From: Luteimonas sp. MC1572
Lineage (GTDB): Bacteria > Pseudomonadota > Gammaproteobacteria > Xanthomonadales > Xanthomonadaceae
Length of the DNA stretch: 64,000 nucleotides
Direction of reading: 5' to 3'
NCBI RefSeq assembly: GCF_016615815.1
Contig: NZ_CP067112.1
Coordinates: 1,922,001-1,986,000, forward strand
The notes below the pieces were generated by a model. That model saw only the letters and a list, made by a program, of their open reading frames with translations, had not been told where the DNA came from and made no database searches. Position numbers and translations under genes: made by a program. Below are positions 55,772 through 64,000 of this stretch, in pieces; positions within the stretch are counted from its first letter, which is position 1; the number at the start of each line of letters is the position of its first letter.

Positions 55772-57117
55772 GGCTGCCTGCGGTCGATGCCGGCAATGCG
55801 CTCGCGCCATTGCCGTGCGTTGGCGGTGATGGCGGCCACGTCCATGTCGACCAGCTGGCGGGCGCGCAGCCGCGCGCGGCCGGCGATCCAGACGTCGCTC
55901 ACCTGGTGGCGGCCGGCGGCGTAGACCAGCTGCGACACCACGTGGTGCAGCGGCTGGGTCTCGAGGTCGGAGAGTTCGATGCAGGCCAGGTCGGCCTGCT
56001 TGCCGGGCTCGATCGAGCCGACAAGGTGGTCGAGCCCCATCGCCTTCGCGCCACCGAGGGTCGCCGCGCGCAGCGCGGTGAACGCATCGAACGCCTCGGC
56101 GTCCTGCGCCACCGCCTTGGCCAGCAGCGCCGCCGTGCGGGTTTCGGAGACCATGTCGAGATCGTTGTTGCTGGCGCAGCCGTCGGTGCCGATGGCCAGG
56201 TTCACGCCGGCGCGCTCGAGTGCGCAGGCCGGGCAGAACCCGGAGGCGAGCTTCAGGTTCGACTCCGGGCAATGCACCACGCTCACGCCGCGCGCGGCGC
56301 ACAGGTGGATCTCGGCGTCGGTCAGCTGGGTCATGTGCACGGCGATCAGGCGGTCGTTGACCAGGCCGAGGCGGTCGAGCCGTGCCAGCGGGCGCTGGCC
56401 ATGCTCGCGGAGCGACTGCTCGACCTCCTGCGCGGTCTCGTGCAGGTGCAGGTGCACCGGCACGTCGAGCTGGTCGGCGAGCATGCGCACGCGTTCGAAG
56501 TTGGCGTCGCTGACGGTGTACGGCGCGTGCGGCGCGAACGCCATCGACACCAGCGGATCGTCGCGCCACTGGTCGTGCACCTCACCGGCCTTGTCGAAGT
56601 ACTCGTCATCGCTCTTCGCCCACGCGGTGGGGAAGTCGATGACCGGCAGGCCGACCCGGGCGCGGAAGCCGTGGCGCTTGTACACCGCGGCCTGCACGTC
56701 CGGGAAGAAGTAGTTCTCGTTGGCGCAGGTGGTGCCACCGCGCAGCATCTCGGCGATGGCGAGCGTGATGCCGTCGGCGACGAAGTCCGGCGCGATCACC
56801 GCGGCCTCGATCGGCCAGATGTGCTGCTGCAGCCAGACCTTGAGCGGCAGGTCGTCGGCGATCCCGCGCAGCAGGGTCATCGGGTTGTGGGTGTGGGCGT
56901 TGACGAAACCCGGCACCACCGCCGCCCCGGGGCGCGACACGGTCTCCGTCGCGGAGAAGCGCAGGCGTGCCTCCGCGATCGGGAGCACCGCGACGATCAC
57001 GCCGTCGCGGACCGCCACCGCATGGTCCTCCAGCACCACCGCGTGCGGCTCGACCGGCACCACGAAGCCGGCCTCGAGCAGCAGGTCGCAGGCTTCGGGG
57101 GTCTCCGCCACCGTCAT
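55768..57117 (-). CDS. mtaD: 5-methylthioadenosine/S-adenosylhomocysteine deaminase
   Basis: 449 residues of the TRZ/ATZ amidohydrolase family. Zinc motifs: [25 protein letters not shown], the catalytic Glu/His region [13 protein letters not shown] and [13 protein letters not shown]. It deaminates MTA or SAH to the inosine derivatives, linking to the mtnBDC genes at 14.6-16.6 kb. It starts one base inside the efp stop (TGATG), so it is coupled to EF-P synthesis. Confidence 0.88.
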   Translation of the reverse strand: MTVAETPEACDLLLEAGFVVPVEPHAVVLEDHAVAVRDGVIVAVLPIAEARLRFSATETVSRPGAAVVPGFVNAHTHNPMTLLRGIADDLPLKVWLQQHIWPIEAAVIAPDFVADGITLAIAEMLRGGTTCANENYFFPDVQAAVYKRHGFRARVGLPVIDFPTAWAKSDDEYFDKAGEVHDQWRDDPLVSMAFAPHAPYTVSDANFERVRMLADQLDVPVHLHLHETAQEVEQSLREHGQRPLARLDRLGLVNDRLIAVHMTQLTDAEIHLCAARGVSVVHCPESNLKLASGFCPACALERAGVNLAIGTDGCASNNDLDMVSETRTAALLAKAVAQDAEAFDAFTALRAATLGGAKAMGLDHLVGSIEPGKQADLACIELSDLETQPLHHVVSQLVYAAGRHQVSDVWIAGRARLRARQLVDMDVAAITANARQWRERIAGIDRRQP

Positions 57118-57683
57118 CACTTGACCCGGCTGACGTACTCGCCGGAGCGCGTGTCGACCTTGATGACTTCTTCCTGGCCGACGAACAGCGGCACGCGCAC
57201 CACCGCGCCGGTTTCCAGCGTGGCCGGCTTGCCGCCACCGCCGGAGGTGTCGCCGCGGACGCCGGGGTCGGTCTCGGCAATCTTGAGCTCGACGAAGTTC
57301 GGCGGGGTGACCTGGATCGGCGTGCCGTTCCACAACGTCACCACGCAGTCTTCCTCGCCCTTCAGCCACTTCTCGGCGCCGCCCATGCCGGCCTTGTCGG
57401 CCTGCACCTGCTCGAAGCTCTCCGGGTCCATGAAGTGCCAGTACTCGCCGTCGGCATACAGATAGCGCATGTCGGTATCGACCACGTCGGCGGCTTCCAT
57501 GGAGTCGGTCGCCTTCATGGTGACTTCCTGCACGCGGCCCGACTTGATCAGACGGTACTTCACGCGGGTGAACGCCTGGCCCTTGCCCGGCTTGACGTAC
57601 TCGGTGTCGGTGATGACGGCCGGATCATTGTTGACCAGGATCTTCATCCCGTTCTTGACGTCGTTCATGCCATAGCTGGCCAT
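57117..57683 (-). CDS. efp: Elongation factor P
   Basis: 188 residues. The domain I tip loop is [10 protein letters not shown] with Lys34 available for beta-lysylation. The C-terminus [20 protein letters not shown] matches EF-P. It promotes peptide-bond formation at polyprolines. epmB, encoding the lysine aminomutase that makes beta-lysine for Lys34, is divergently adjacent 59 bases away; epmA is not in the window. It heads the efp-mtaD-ubiG-gph chain. Confidence 0.97.
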   Translation of the reverse strand: MASYGMNDVKNGMKILVNNDPAVITDTEYVKPGKGQAFTRVKYRLIKSGRVQEVTMKATDSMEAADVVDTDMRYLYADGEYWHFMDPESFEQVQADKAGMGGAEKWLKGEEDCVVTLWNGTPIQVTPPNFVELKIAETDPGVRGDTSGGGGKPATLETGAVVRVPLFVGQEEVIKVDTRSGEYVSRVK

Positions 57684-57728
57684 GCGTGCTCCTGCAGGGG
57701 TTCGGCGGGGGTGGGCCGCGTGAGCGGC

Positions 57729-57734
57729 TAGAAT
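57729..57734 (+). promoter_or_regulatory. -10 box TAGAAT for near-leaderless epmB
   Basis: TAGAAT ends eight bases before the epmB ATG, so the mRNA would start at or within about two bases of the start codon. No -35 at normal spacing is obvious. Confidence 0.5.
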
Positions 57735-57742
57735 GTGGCGAA

Positions 57743-58747
57743 ATGATACTCGCAGCCCCCCTTCCCATGCAGCCACGCGGTTGGCAGCAGGCCTGGCGCG
57801 ACTCGGTCCGCGACCCGCGCGAGCTGCTCGCCCTGCTCGGCCTGGAGGCCGAAGCCGGCTCCGTTCCGGACGCCGCCGTGGCTGCCTTCGCGCTGCGGGT
57901 GCCGCGCGCGTTCATCGGCCGGATGCGCCACGGCGACCGCCACGACCCCCTGCTGCGCCAGGTCCTGCCGCTGGATGACGAGCTGCGCACCGTGCCCGGG
58001 TTCGGGCTGGATGCGGTCGGCGATGGCGCCGCGCGCGTGGCCCGGGGAGTGATCCACAAGTACGAGGGCCGCGCCCTGCTGGTGGCCACCGGCAGCTGCG
58101 CGATCAACTGCCGCTACTGCTTCCGCCGCCACTTTCCCTACGCCGAAGAGACCGCCGCGGCGGGCGGCTGGGCCGCCGCCGTCGAGGCGATCGCCACCGA
58201 TCCGTCCGTCACCGAGGTGATCCTGTCAGGCGGAGACCCGCTGGCGCTCGCCACCCACAAGCTGGTTGAAGTCACCGACCGCCTGCGCGCGGTGCCCCAC
58301 GTGCGCCGCCTGCGCATCCACACCCGGCTGCCGGTGGTGCTGCCGGAGCGCGTGGATGACGCACTGCTGGCGTGGCTGTCTTCGCTGCCGTGGCCGGTGG
58401 TGGTGGTGGTGCACGCCAACCACGGCAACGAGTTCGACGCCGACGTGGATGCCGCCATGGCCGCGCTGCGCGCCGCCGGCGCCACCCTGCTCAACCAGGC
58501 GGTCCTGCTGGCCGGGGTCAACGATTCGGTGGAGGCGCTGGCCACGCTGTGCGAGCGCGGGTTCGACGCCGGCGTGCTGCCGTACTACCTGCACCAGCTC
58601 GACCGCGTCGCCGGCACCGCGCATTTCGAGGTGCCCGACGCGCGCGCCCGTGAACTTCACGCGGCGCTGGTCGCGCGCCTGCCCGGCTACCTTGTTCCCA
58701 GGCTGGTGCGCGAAGTCGCCGGCGATGCCTCGAAACGCGCGCTGTAA
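57743..58747 (+). CDS. epmB: EF-P beta-lysylation protein EpmB (lysine 2,3-aminomutase)
   Basis: 334 residues, radical SAM enzyme. The Fe-S motif CAINCRYC has Cys 119, 123 and 126. [14 protein letters not shown] and VLLAGVND match the aminomutase fold. It turns L-lysine into (R)-beta-lysine for attachment to EF-P Lys34 by EpmA. ATG 57743 lies just after a TAGAAT box; an upstream in-frame ATG would extend into the efp promoter and is rejected. Confidence 0.93.
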   Translation: MILAAPLPMQPRGWQQAWRDSVRDPRELLALLGLEAEAGSVPDAAVAAFALRVPRAFIGRMRHGDRHDPLLRQVLPLDDELRTVPGFGLDAVGDGAARVARGVIHKYEGRALLVATGSCAINCRYCFRRHFPYAEETAAAGGWAAAVEAIATDPSVTEVILSGGDPLALATHKLVEVTDRLRAVPHVRRLRIHTRLPVVLPERVDDALLAWLSSLPWPVVVVVHANHGNEFDADVDAAMAALRAAGATLLNQAVLLAGVNDSVEALATLCERGFDAGVLPYYLHQLDRVAGTAHFEVPDARARELHAALVARLPGYLVPRLVREVAGDASKRAL

Positions 58748-58854
58748 TCGCCTGCGCATCGGCGACGACGCTCACGCTTCGCCAGCGCTGCATGCCGCTG
58801 TCGTGGACGCCGCGCGTCGGCGCATGGCATAACGCCGCTACCACGGAGACCGCA

Positions 58855-60945
58855 ATGTCCAAGAGCCAGGATGCCGCCCTGCGGCTGATGATCGTCGACG
58901 ACAGCGTCGAAGCGGCCGAAGCCATCGTCAGTACGCTGCGCAACGCCGGCATCGCGGTGCGCCCGCTGCGCCCGGCATCGGCGGACGAACTGGCAACCGC
59001 CATCTCGACGCAGCCGATCGACGTGGTGGTGGCCGAACAGGCGTCCGCGAGCGTGCCGTTCGCGACCGTGATGCAGCAGGTGCTGGCGAGTGGCAAGGAC
59101 CTGCCGGTGGTGGCGCTGGCCGAGACCATAGACGAGGCCGGCTACGTCGACGCGATGACCGCCGGCGTGCGCGCGGTCGCCCTGCGCGAGCGGCCGCAGC
59201 TGCTGCTGGCCGCGATCCGCGAAGTCTGGGCCGACGTCGAGGCACGGCGCGCGCTGCGCCGGCTCGAAGGCCGCCTGCGCGAAACCGAGCGCCGCTGCGA
59301 CGCGCTGATCGATTCCTCGCGCGAGCCGATCGCCTATATCCACGAAGGCATGCACATTCGCGCCAACCAGGCCTACCTGGAGATGTTCGGGTACGACGAT
59401 TTCGAAGACGTCGAGGGCATGTCGCTGCTCGACATGGTCGCGCCCCAGCACATCGAGGGCTTCCGCCAGCTGCTCAAGGACCTCGCCCGCGGCGACGCCC
59501 CGCCGCCGCGCCACGAACTCGAGGCCCGCGACATCAACGGCAATGCGTTCCCCGCGGCCATGGAGTTCACCCAGGCGCAGTACGAGGGCGAGCCCTGCCT
59601 GCAGGTGATCTTCCGCCGCCAGGACACGTTCGACCCGGAGCTCGCGCAGGAGATCGAAGAACTGCGGCAGCGCGACCAGGTCACCGGGCTGTTCAACCGG
59701 CCGACCTTCCTGCGCGCGCTGGAGGATGCGGTCGACGCGGTCTCGCAGGGCAGCGTGCAGCACGCCCTGCTGCTGGTCGAACCCGACCACTACCAGCACC
59801 TGCTGGCCGATATCGGCCTGGATTCGGCCGATGCCATCCTCGCCGCGGTGGGCGCGCGCCTGCAGGCGGTGGTCGAGGCCGAAGGCGAGGATGCGATCGC
59901 CGCCCGCTTTGGCGAACACACGCTCGCCGTGCTGTTGCGCAACAGCGACCACACCCGCACCCAAGCCACTGCCGCACGCGTGCTCGCGGCCTTCTCCGCC
60001 GAGCTGTTCGAGATCGGCGAGCGCTCCAGCGTGATCACCGCCAGCATCGGCGGCGTGCAGGTCGGCGAGAAGATCGCCAGCGTCAGCCAGGTGCTGGCCA
60101 AGGCCACCGAAGGCGTGGCCTCGGCCAGCGGCACCGGCGGCAACCGCCTGGAGCTGTTCGACGCCAGCGCGGTCGACCGCGCCGAGGAAGAACACATCCA
60201 GGCCTGGGTCACCCGCCTGCGCGACGCCCTCGACAGCGAGGGCTTCGTGCTGCACTACCAGCCGGTGATCAGCCTGCAGGGCGATACCGGCGCGGTCTAC
60301 GAGGCGTTCCTGCGCCTAAAAAGCGACGACGGCGAGCTGATCAAGCCGCTGACGTTCCTGCAGATCGCCGAAGAGCACGGCCTGCTGTGGGAGATCGACC
60401 GCTACGTGGTGGGCCACACCATCGCGGTGATCGGCGAGCGCATCCGCGCCGGCCGGCCCACCACGCTGCTGGTCAAGGTCAGCCAGGCATCGCTGCACGA
60501 CGACAGCCTGCCGCGCTACATCGGCGAGCAGCTGCTGGCGCACGGCGTGCCCGGCGAGTACCTGGTGCTGGAGTTGCCCGAGGCCAAGGTGTTCACCCAC
60601 CTCAAGGCGGCGCAGGCGTTCGCGGCCGCCATCGGCCGCCTGGACTGCCGGATCGCGCTGGAGCACTTCGGCGCGGGCCTGGATTCGTTCCAGCTGCTGG
60701 CGCACCTGAAGCCGAACATGCTGAAGATCGACCCGGGCTTCACCGAGGATCTGGCCAAGAGCGCCGACAACCAGCAGCGCGTCCGCGAGATCGCCGGCAA
60801 GGCGCGCGAGCTCGGCATCCAGACCATGGCCGAATTCGTCAGCGATGCGGCGACGATGTCGGTGCTGTTCGGCACCGGGGTCGACTACGTGTCCGGGCAC
60901 TTCCTGGCGCCGTCCGGGCCGGACATGGGATACGACTTCGAGTAA
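58855..60945 (+). CDS. fimX: FimX/Filp-type degenerate GGDEF-EAL protein
   Basis: 696 residues: a pseudo-receiver (MIVDDS near 15, but the phosphoacceptor region reads VVVAEQ), PAS (about 135-255), a degenerate GGDEF (FGEHTLAVLL instead of GGDEF), and a degenerate EAL (EAFLRL near 480, EHFGAG in place of DDFG, AEFVS in place of AEGVE). This architecture and the EAFLRL variant match FimX, the c-di-GMP receptor that works with PilZ and PilB in type IV pilus assembly in Xanthomonas and Pseudomonas. It should bind, not turn over, c-di-GMP. The start MSKSQDAALRL follows GGAGA by seven bases. Confidence 0.88.
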   Translation: MSKSQDAALRLMIVDDSVEAAEAIVSTLRNAGIAVRPLRPASADELATAISTQPIDVVVAEQASASVPFATVMQQVLASGKDLPVVALAETIDEAGYVDAMTAGVRAVALRERPQLLLAAIREVWADVEARRALRRLEGRLRETERRCDALIDSSREPIAYIHEGMHIRANQAYLEMFGYDDFEDVEGMSLLDMVAPQHIEGFRQLLKDLARGDAPPPRHELEARDINGNAFPAAMEFTQAQYEGEPCLQVIFRRQDTFDPELAQEIEELRQRDQVTGLFNRPTFLRALEDAVDAVSQGSVQHALLLVEPDHYQHLLADIGLDSADAILAAVGARLQAVVEAEGEDAIAARFGEHTLAVLLRNSDHTRTQATAARVLAAFSAELFEIGERSSVITASIGGVQVGEKIASVSQVLAKATEGVASASGTGGNRLELFDASAVDRAEEEHIQAWVTRLRDALDSEGFVLHYQPVISLQGDTGAVYEAFLRLKSDDGELIKPLTFLQIAEEHGLLWEIDRYVVGHTIAVIGERIRAGRPTTLLVKVSQASLHDDSLPRYIGEQLLAHGVPGEYLVLELPEAKVFTHLKAAQAFAAAIGRLDCRIALEHFGAGLDSFQLLAHLKPNMLKIDPGFTEDLAKSADNQQRVREIAGKARELGIQTMAEFVSDAATMSVLFGTGVDYVSGHFLAPSGPDMGYDFE

Positions 60946-60989
60946 GGGTTTCGCCGGCCACATTCCGGCCAGGGCCGTACGCCCGCAAG

Positions 60990-61014
60990 CTTCGCTGGCG
61001 TTCCGAGGCGTGCG
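60990..61014 (-). repeat. Inverted 25-bp partial copy of the 67-bp repeat
   Basis: Its reverse complement is identical to 25 bases (61147-61171) of the first long repeat copy downstream. Confidence 0.85.
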
Positions 61015-61131
61015 CTTGCGGCCTGCAGCCTCCAGCCTCCTCGTGATCCTGCTGCAGTGGGAGGGTGGCAAGGACGGGACAGTGCTCTGGGGTGCTGGCC
61101 GGCAAGCCGCCGCGGTGCATGAAGGCTGTCG

Positions 61132-61198
61132 GCGCATGTCGGCGCTCGCACGCCTCGGAACGCCAGCGAAGAGCGTCGGCGTGCGCGGACAGCCCCGC
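61132..61198 (+). repeat. 67-bp direct repeat, copy 1
   Basis: Nearly identical to copy 2 (three differences in 67). Each unit contains an internal inverted repeat CGCACGCC/GGCGTGCG able to form a hairpin. The copies start 118 bases apart. Confidence 0.9.
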
Positions 61199-61249
61199 GT
61201 GAACCCGCAAGGCTCACCACAACCCGCCACGGCCCAACACCGGCTGACC

Positions 61250-61316
61250 GCGCATGTCGGCACGCGCACGCCTCGGAACGCCAGCGAAGAGCGTCGGCGT
61301 GCGCGGGCAGCCCCGC
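61250..61316 (+). repeat. 67-bp direct repeat, copy 2
   Basis: See copy 1. With the inverted partial copy at 60990-61014 it forms a REP/BIME-like cluster. The unit begins GCGCATGTCGGC and ends AGCCCCGC. Confidence 0.9.
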
Positions 61317-61362
61317 CGCAGCCCCCTCCTGCTCCCCCCGCCGCTACCTCAGCGCAGCGGGA

Positions 61363-62268
61363 TCAGGCGAGGAAACCCTGCTGCAGGGCCGCCTTGCCAT
61401 CGATGCTGCCGGCTTCGAGCACGCGGATGCGCTCTTCCAGCGGCGGGTGGCTCATCATCAGGCGGCGCAGGCCGTGGGCCACGCCACCGCTGATGCCGAA
61501 CGCCGCGACCTGCTTGGGCAGGGTGTTGGCGCCCTGGTTGAGCGACAGGCGCTTGAGCGCGGCGACCATCTTGTCGCGGCCGGCCAGCGCGGCACCGCCG
61601 GCGTCGGCGCGGAATTCGCGGTGGCGCGAGAACCACATCGCAATCACGCTGGCGAACAGCCCGAACACCATGTCGAGCACGAACACGATGGCGAAGTAGG
61701 CCATGCCACCGCCGCCTTCGCGGCCGTTGCTGAGATAACCGTCCACCGCGCGCCCGACCACGCGCGCCAGCACGATCACGAACGTGTTCAGCACGCCCTG
61801 CAGCAGCGCCATGGTCACCATGTCGCCGTTGGCCACGTGGCTGACCTCGTGGGCCAGCACGGCCTCGGCCTCGCCGTGGTCCATCGAGCGCAGCAGACCC
61901 GTGGAAACCGCGACCAGCGCGTTGTTGCGGCTCGCGCCGGTCGCGAAGGCGTTGATCTCGGGGGCTTCGTACACCGCCACTTCCGGCATGCCGATGCCGG
62001 CGGCCTGCGCCTGGCGGGCGACGGTGTCGACCAGCCAGCGCTCGGTCTCGTTGCGCGGCTGGGTGATGACGTGCAGCCCTGCCGCGCGCTTGGCCACCCA
62101 CTTCGACGACAGCAGCGAGATCAGCGAACCGCCGAAGCCGAACAGCATCGCCATCACCAGCAAGCCGCCCATCGACTGCGGATTGATGCCGAACACCGAC
62201 ATGATGACGCTGAGCAGCGCGAGTACCGCCAGGTTGGTGGCGAGGAAGAGAGCGACGCGCTTGAGCAT
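61363..62268 (-). CDS. htpX: Membrane zinc metalloprotease HtpX
   Basis: 301 residues, M48 family. Two N-terminal helices (about 5-55), HEVSH at 140-144, the [21 protein letters not shown] stretch before it and two further helices (about 155-200), then [13 protein letters not shown] as the third-ligand region. It degrades misfolded inner-membrane proteins together with FtsH. Divergent from gluQ. Confidence 0.95.
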   Translation of the reverse strand: MLKRVALFLATNLAVLALLSVIMSVFGINPQSMGGLLVMAMLFGFGGSLISLLSSKWVAKRAAGLHVITQPRNETERWLVDTVARQAQAAGIGMPEVAVYEAPEINAFATGASRNNALVAVSTGLLRSMDHGEAEAVLAHEVSHVANGDMVTMALLQGVLNTFVIVLARVVGRAVDGYLSNGREGGGGMAYFAIVFVLDMVFGLFASVIAMWFSRHREFRADAGGAALAGRDKMVAALKRLSLNQGANTLPKQVAAFGISGGVAHGLRRLMMSHPPLEERIRVLEAGSIDGKAALQQGFLA

Positions 62269-62344
62269 GGGGTGTGTCCTGGAATGACGCGGGGATGCGG
62301 TGCAAATTGTGGGCGCACGCGTTTAAATTCAAGCTGACGCCCAG

Positions 62345-63280
62345 GTGCCCACCGTGCCCGCCCAGCCAGCCCATCCGCCACGACCGCCGTACCGCGGCCG
62401 CTTCGCACCCTCGCCCACCGGGCCACTGCATTTCGGGTCGCTGCTCGTGGCCTTCGGTAGCTGGCTGCTCGCGCGCCGCGCCGGTGGCGAGTGGCTGGTG
62501 CGAGTGGAAGACATCGACCCGCCGCGCGAGGTGGCCGGGGCGGCAGGCGCGCAACTGCGCACGCTGTCGGCGTTCGGCCTGCACCCCGACCGCCCGGTCG
62601 AACACCAGTCGCGCCGCGGGGCGCTTTACGCGGAGGCCCTGGCCAGGCTGCTGGACGGGGGCCTGGCGTTCGAATGCCATTGCAGCCGTACCGACCTCGC
62701 CGCCAGCGGCGGCATCCATCGCCGCTGCGTCCCGGGCGCGCGCCGCACCGATCCCGCGATCCGCCTGCGCGTGGGCGACGGCACCCGCATGGCGTTCGAC
62801 GACGGCGTGCATGGCCGCGTTACCCAGGACGTGGCCCGCGAAGCCGGCGACTTCGTGCTGCGCCGCGCCGACGGACCCTGGGCCTACCAGCTTGCCGTGG
62901 TCGTCGACGATGCCGCGCAGGGCATCACCGACATCGTCCGCGGCGCCGACCTGCTCGACTCCACCCCGCGCCAGTTGCTGCTGCAGCAGGCGCTCGGCCT
63001 GCCGCGTCCGCGCTACCTGCACCTTCCGCTGGTGCTGGACGGCGACGGCCGCAAGCTGTCGAAATCGCTGCACGCGCTTGCTGTCGATGCCGGGCATCCG
63101 CTGCCGGCGCTGCGTGCCGCATGGCGTGCGCTGGGGCAGGCTCCGCACGCGCTGCCGTCGCATGCTGCACTCGCGCCGCTGCTGGCCGCTGCAGTGGCGG
63201 CCATCGATCCCGCCCGCATCCCGCAGGCGCCGGTGTCCATCGCCGCATTGCACAACGGCGCTGCAATGGATGACGCATAG
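62345..63280 (+). CDS. gluQ: Glutamyl-Q tRNA(Asp) synthetase
   Basis: 311 residues, a GltX catalytic-core paralog without an anticodon domain. YRGRFAPSPTGPLHFGSLL contains the HIGH-like motif; CHCSR with a downstream Cys (RRCVPGAR) is the zinc site; KLSKS replaces KMSKS. It glutamylates queuosine 34 of tRNA-Asp. The start is GTG at 62345 or 62354. An AT-rich TTTAAATT element lies about 17 bases upstream. Confidence 0.92.
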   Translation: MPTVPAQPAHPPRPPYRGRFAPSPTGPLHFGSLLVAFGSWLLARRAGGEWLVRVEDIDPPREVAGAAGAQLRTLSAFGLHPDRPVEHQSRRGALYAEALARLLDGGLAFECHCSRTDLAASGGIHRRCVPGARRTDPAIRLRVGDGTRMAFDDGVHGRVTQDVAREAGDFVLRRADGPWAYQLAVVVDDAAQGITDIVRGADLLDSTPRQLLLQQALGLPRPRYLHLPLVLDGDGRKLSKSLHALAVDAGHPLPALRAAWRALGQAPHALPSHAALAPLLAAAVAAIDPARIPQAPVSIAALHNGAAMDDA

Positions 63281-63328
63281 AATCCGGCAACGGACGCGTC
63301 CGGCGTCCATGCAACGGGGAGCGCAGAC

Positions 63329-64000
63329 ATGGAAGGACGGGTGGCTTTGGTGACCGGCGGTACCGGCGGCATCGGCACGGCGATCTGCAAGCGGCTGGCA
63401 GACGCGGGCTACCGCGTGGCCACCAACTATCGCAACGAGGAGCGCGCGAAGGCCTGGCAGCAGGAGATGCGAGCCCAGGGTTGCGAGGTCGCGCTTGCGC
63501 GCGGCGACGTGTCCAGCGCCGAAGACGCGGCCGCCATGGTGCGCGACGTGGAAGCCCAGCTCGGCCCGGTCGACGTGCTGGTCAACAACGCCGGCATCAC
63601 CCGCGACGGCACCTTCCACAAGATGACCGCGGACCAGTGGAACGAGGTCATCGACACCAACCTCAACTCCTGCTTCAACGTCACCCGCGCGGTCATAGAG
63701 GGCATGCGCGAGCGCAAGTGGGGCCGGATCATCCAGATCAGTTCGATCAACGGCCAGAAGGGCCAGTACGGACAGGCCAACTACGCCGCCGCCAAGGCCG
63801 GCATGCACGGCTTCACGATTTCGCTGGCGCAGGAAAACGCGAAGTTCGGCATCACCGTCAACACCGTGTCCCCCGGCTACATCGGCACCGACATGGTGAT
63901 GGCCGTGCCCGAGGCGGTGCGCGAGAAGATCGTTGCCCAGATTCCCACCGGGCGCCTCGGCCATCCGGATGAAATCGCCTACGCGGTGGCGTTCTTCCTC
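63329..64000 (+). CDS. phaB: Acetoacetyl-CoA reductase-like SDR (3' end outside window)
   Basis: 224 codons are visible and no stop is reached. VTGGTGGIG is the NADPH-binding motif, NNAGITRDGTFHKM follows, then the catalytic SSINGQKGQYGQANYAAAK. Wording such as QISSINGQKGQYGQ and SLAQENAKFGITVNTVSPGY is characteristic of PhaB/PhbB acetoacetyl-CoA reductases used for polyhydroxybutyrate. FabG is the alternative. A TAGAAT box overlaps the gluQ stop 45 bases upstream. No phaC or phaA is visible. Confidence 0.85.
   Translation, partial: MEGRVALVTGGTGGIGTAICKRLADAGYRVATNYRNEERAKAWQQEMRAQGCEVALARGDVSSAEDAAAMVRDVEAQLGPVDVLVNNAGITRDGTFHKMTADQWNEVIDTNLNSCFNVTRAVIEGMRERKWGRIIQISSINGQKGQYGQANYAAAKAGMHGFTISLAQENAKFGITVNTVSPGYIGTDMVMAVPEAVREKIVAQIPTGRLGHPDEIAYAVAFFL

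Larger units (their letters stand above)
60946..61362. other. 417-base intergenic region with repeats, no gene recognised
   Basis: Between fimX and htpX I see no plausible coding sequence, only short GC-driven open frames. It contains two 67-bp direct repeats and one inverted partial copy, listed separately, plus spacer sequence with no other signal I can name. Confidence 0.7.

Overview
The window is about 70% GC and densely coded, with short or overlapping gene junctions and no phage, transposase or rRNA. The gene content points to the Xanthomonadaceae/Lysobacteraceae (Luteimonas/Lysobacter/Xanthomonas group). The clearest markers are an arginine cluster that uses N-acetylornithine carbamoyltransferase, an N-acetylcitrulline deacetylase and a fused N-acetylglutamate kinase/synthase; a FimX/Filp-type protein; a his operon headed by a TrpR-family gene; and a probable XVIPCD-type (Xanthomonadales T4SS) effector. 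Genus is inferred, not proven.

Layout: 0-3.3 kb holds the end of a GGDEF-EAL protein, an SDR dehydrogenase and the EF-P paralog EfpL. 3.3-8.3 kb (minus) holds an MFS transporter, an ArnT-like glycosyltransferase, a DUF4105 metalloprotease-like protein and a DUF2388 protein. 8.3-11.1 kb has a D-2-hydroxyglutarate dehydrogenase-like flavoprotein divergent from serA. 11-16.6 kb has a Nudix hydrolase, two APC amino-acid permeases and mtnB-mtnD-mtnC of methionine salvage. 16.6-19.8 kb has a secreted phosphoesterase divergent from a 7TM diguanylate cyclase. 19.8-27.3 kb is a complete minus-strand his operon, hisR-hisG-D-C-B-H-A-F-IE, with a recognisable promoter and candidate operator. 27.4-29.4 kb is a lower-GC islet encoding a probable effector/immunity pair. 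29.6-33.3 kb is hisS followed by a histidine-ammonia-lyase-like gene and a small membrane protein, then tRNA-Pro(CGG).

33.5-42.6 kb has a CynX-type MFS gene and the arg operon argF'-argG-argE'-argB/A-argC-argH, preceded by an intrinsic-terminator hairpin that may be an attenuator. 42.7-45.9 kb is cysS-sufE-MFS. 46.1-47.3 kb is a zinc-less DksA-like protein with a long Lys/Ala-rich, histone-H1-like N-terminus. 47.5-50 kb is yidD, a dihydroorotase and an M23 peptidase. 50-57.7 kb (minus) holds a papain-like YiiX-type protein, a 7TM diguanylate cyclase, folE2, and the overlapping chain efp-mtaD-ubiG-gph-(prenyl-synthase-like gene). 57.7-64 kb holds epmB divergent from efp, fimX, an intergenic region with long repeats, htpX, gluQ and a partial acetoacetyl-CoA reductase-like gene.

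Functional links: complete histidine and near-complete arginine pathways; EF-P with its lysine aminomutase EpmB and the paralog EfpL; SerA with a likely D-2-hydroxyglutarate recycling enzyme; and four proteins with GGDEF-type domains (one degenerate) for c-di-GMP signalling. Tiny overlaps (ATGA, GTGA, TTGA, TGATG) are very common, implying translational coupling.
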